Below are positions 37,187-37,219 of a stretch of DNA of 37,219 nt, piece by piece; position 1 is the first letter of the stretch, and every line of letters starts with the position of its first letter. This stretch comes from an uncultured Candidatus Saccharimonas sp. Its GTDB lineage: Bacteria > Patescibacteriota > Saccharimonadia > Saccharimonadales > AWTP1-31. The notes beneath the pieces were generated by a model. The model did no database searches and was not told where the DNA came from. It saw only the letters and a program-made list of their open reading frames with translations. The stretch spans positions 1 through 37,219 of the forward strand of contig CALRBD010000004.1 of NCBI GenBank assembly GCA_943353855.1. Direction: 5' to 3'. The translations under genes and the position numbers were made by a program.

Positions 37187-37219
37187 AGTCTATATAGTAT
37201 AGCCCAACAGGTTATGAAA

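Noticed and set aside
1-37219. UGA recoding as in SR1/Gracilibacteria
   Set aside because: TGA is a natural stop, e.g. the GT4 gene ending at 27488 in an ATGA overlap, and for the small ORF at 22853.
1-37219. CRISPR arrays, rRNA genes, transposases, tyrosine or serine integrases
   Set aside because: No regularly spaced short repeats, rRNA-like tracts, or recombinase/transposase motifs seen in the ORF set.

Overview
The window looks like part of a reduced CPR/Patescibacteria genome, most likely Candidatus Saccharibacteria. That placement is an inference from gene content and protein flavour, not a database result. UGA is used as a stop, so the standard bacterial code applies. Conserved right part (about 23.3-37.2 kb): S11 and VanY-type D-Ala-D-Ala carboxypeptidases, an alpha/beta hydrolase, two GT4 glycosyltransferases, an AI-2E-type permease, cysS, a DHH phosphoesterase, recR, ybaB/ebfC, a GT39-like membrane protein, dnaB and dnaX. 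Left part (0.1-12.8 kb): small membrane or exported proteins, a MazG-like pyrophosphohydrolase, a CDF-like membrane protein, a MoxR-DUF58-VWA-VWA-TPR (Bat-like) operon, a PRTase-like protein, a Cys/His-repeat protein and a Zn-ribbon Nudix hydrolase. The accessory centre (about 12.8-23.2 kb) holds an 828-aa protein with a caspase/C80-like C-terminus, a CapA-like protein, a 442-aa protein with two tandem HTH modules, a 540-aa protein with an ART/DUF3626-like C-terminus, and a Phd/RelE-type toxin-antitoxin pair. The strongest unexplained structure is on the minus strand. An intact tRNA-Gln(TTG) at 23134-23208 is followed downstream by three further tRNA-Gln 3'-half remnants in the same orientation, at about 22.8, 22.0 and 16.94 kb. 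They delimit successive cargo modules, as expected for serial integration at a tRNA 3' end, yet no integrase is visible. Two remnants lie inside 135-bp direct repeats that exactly flank the toxin-antitoxin pair. A separate 73-bp promoter/start-codon repeat flanks a 1.9-kb cargo segment within the same island.
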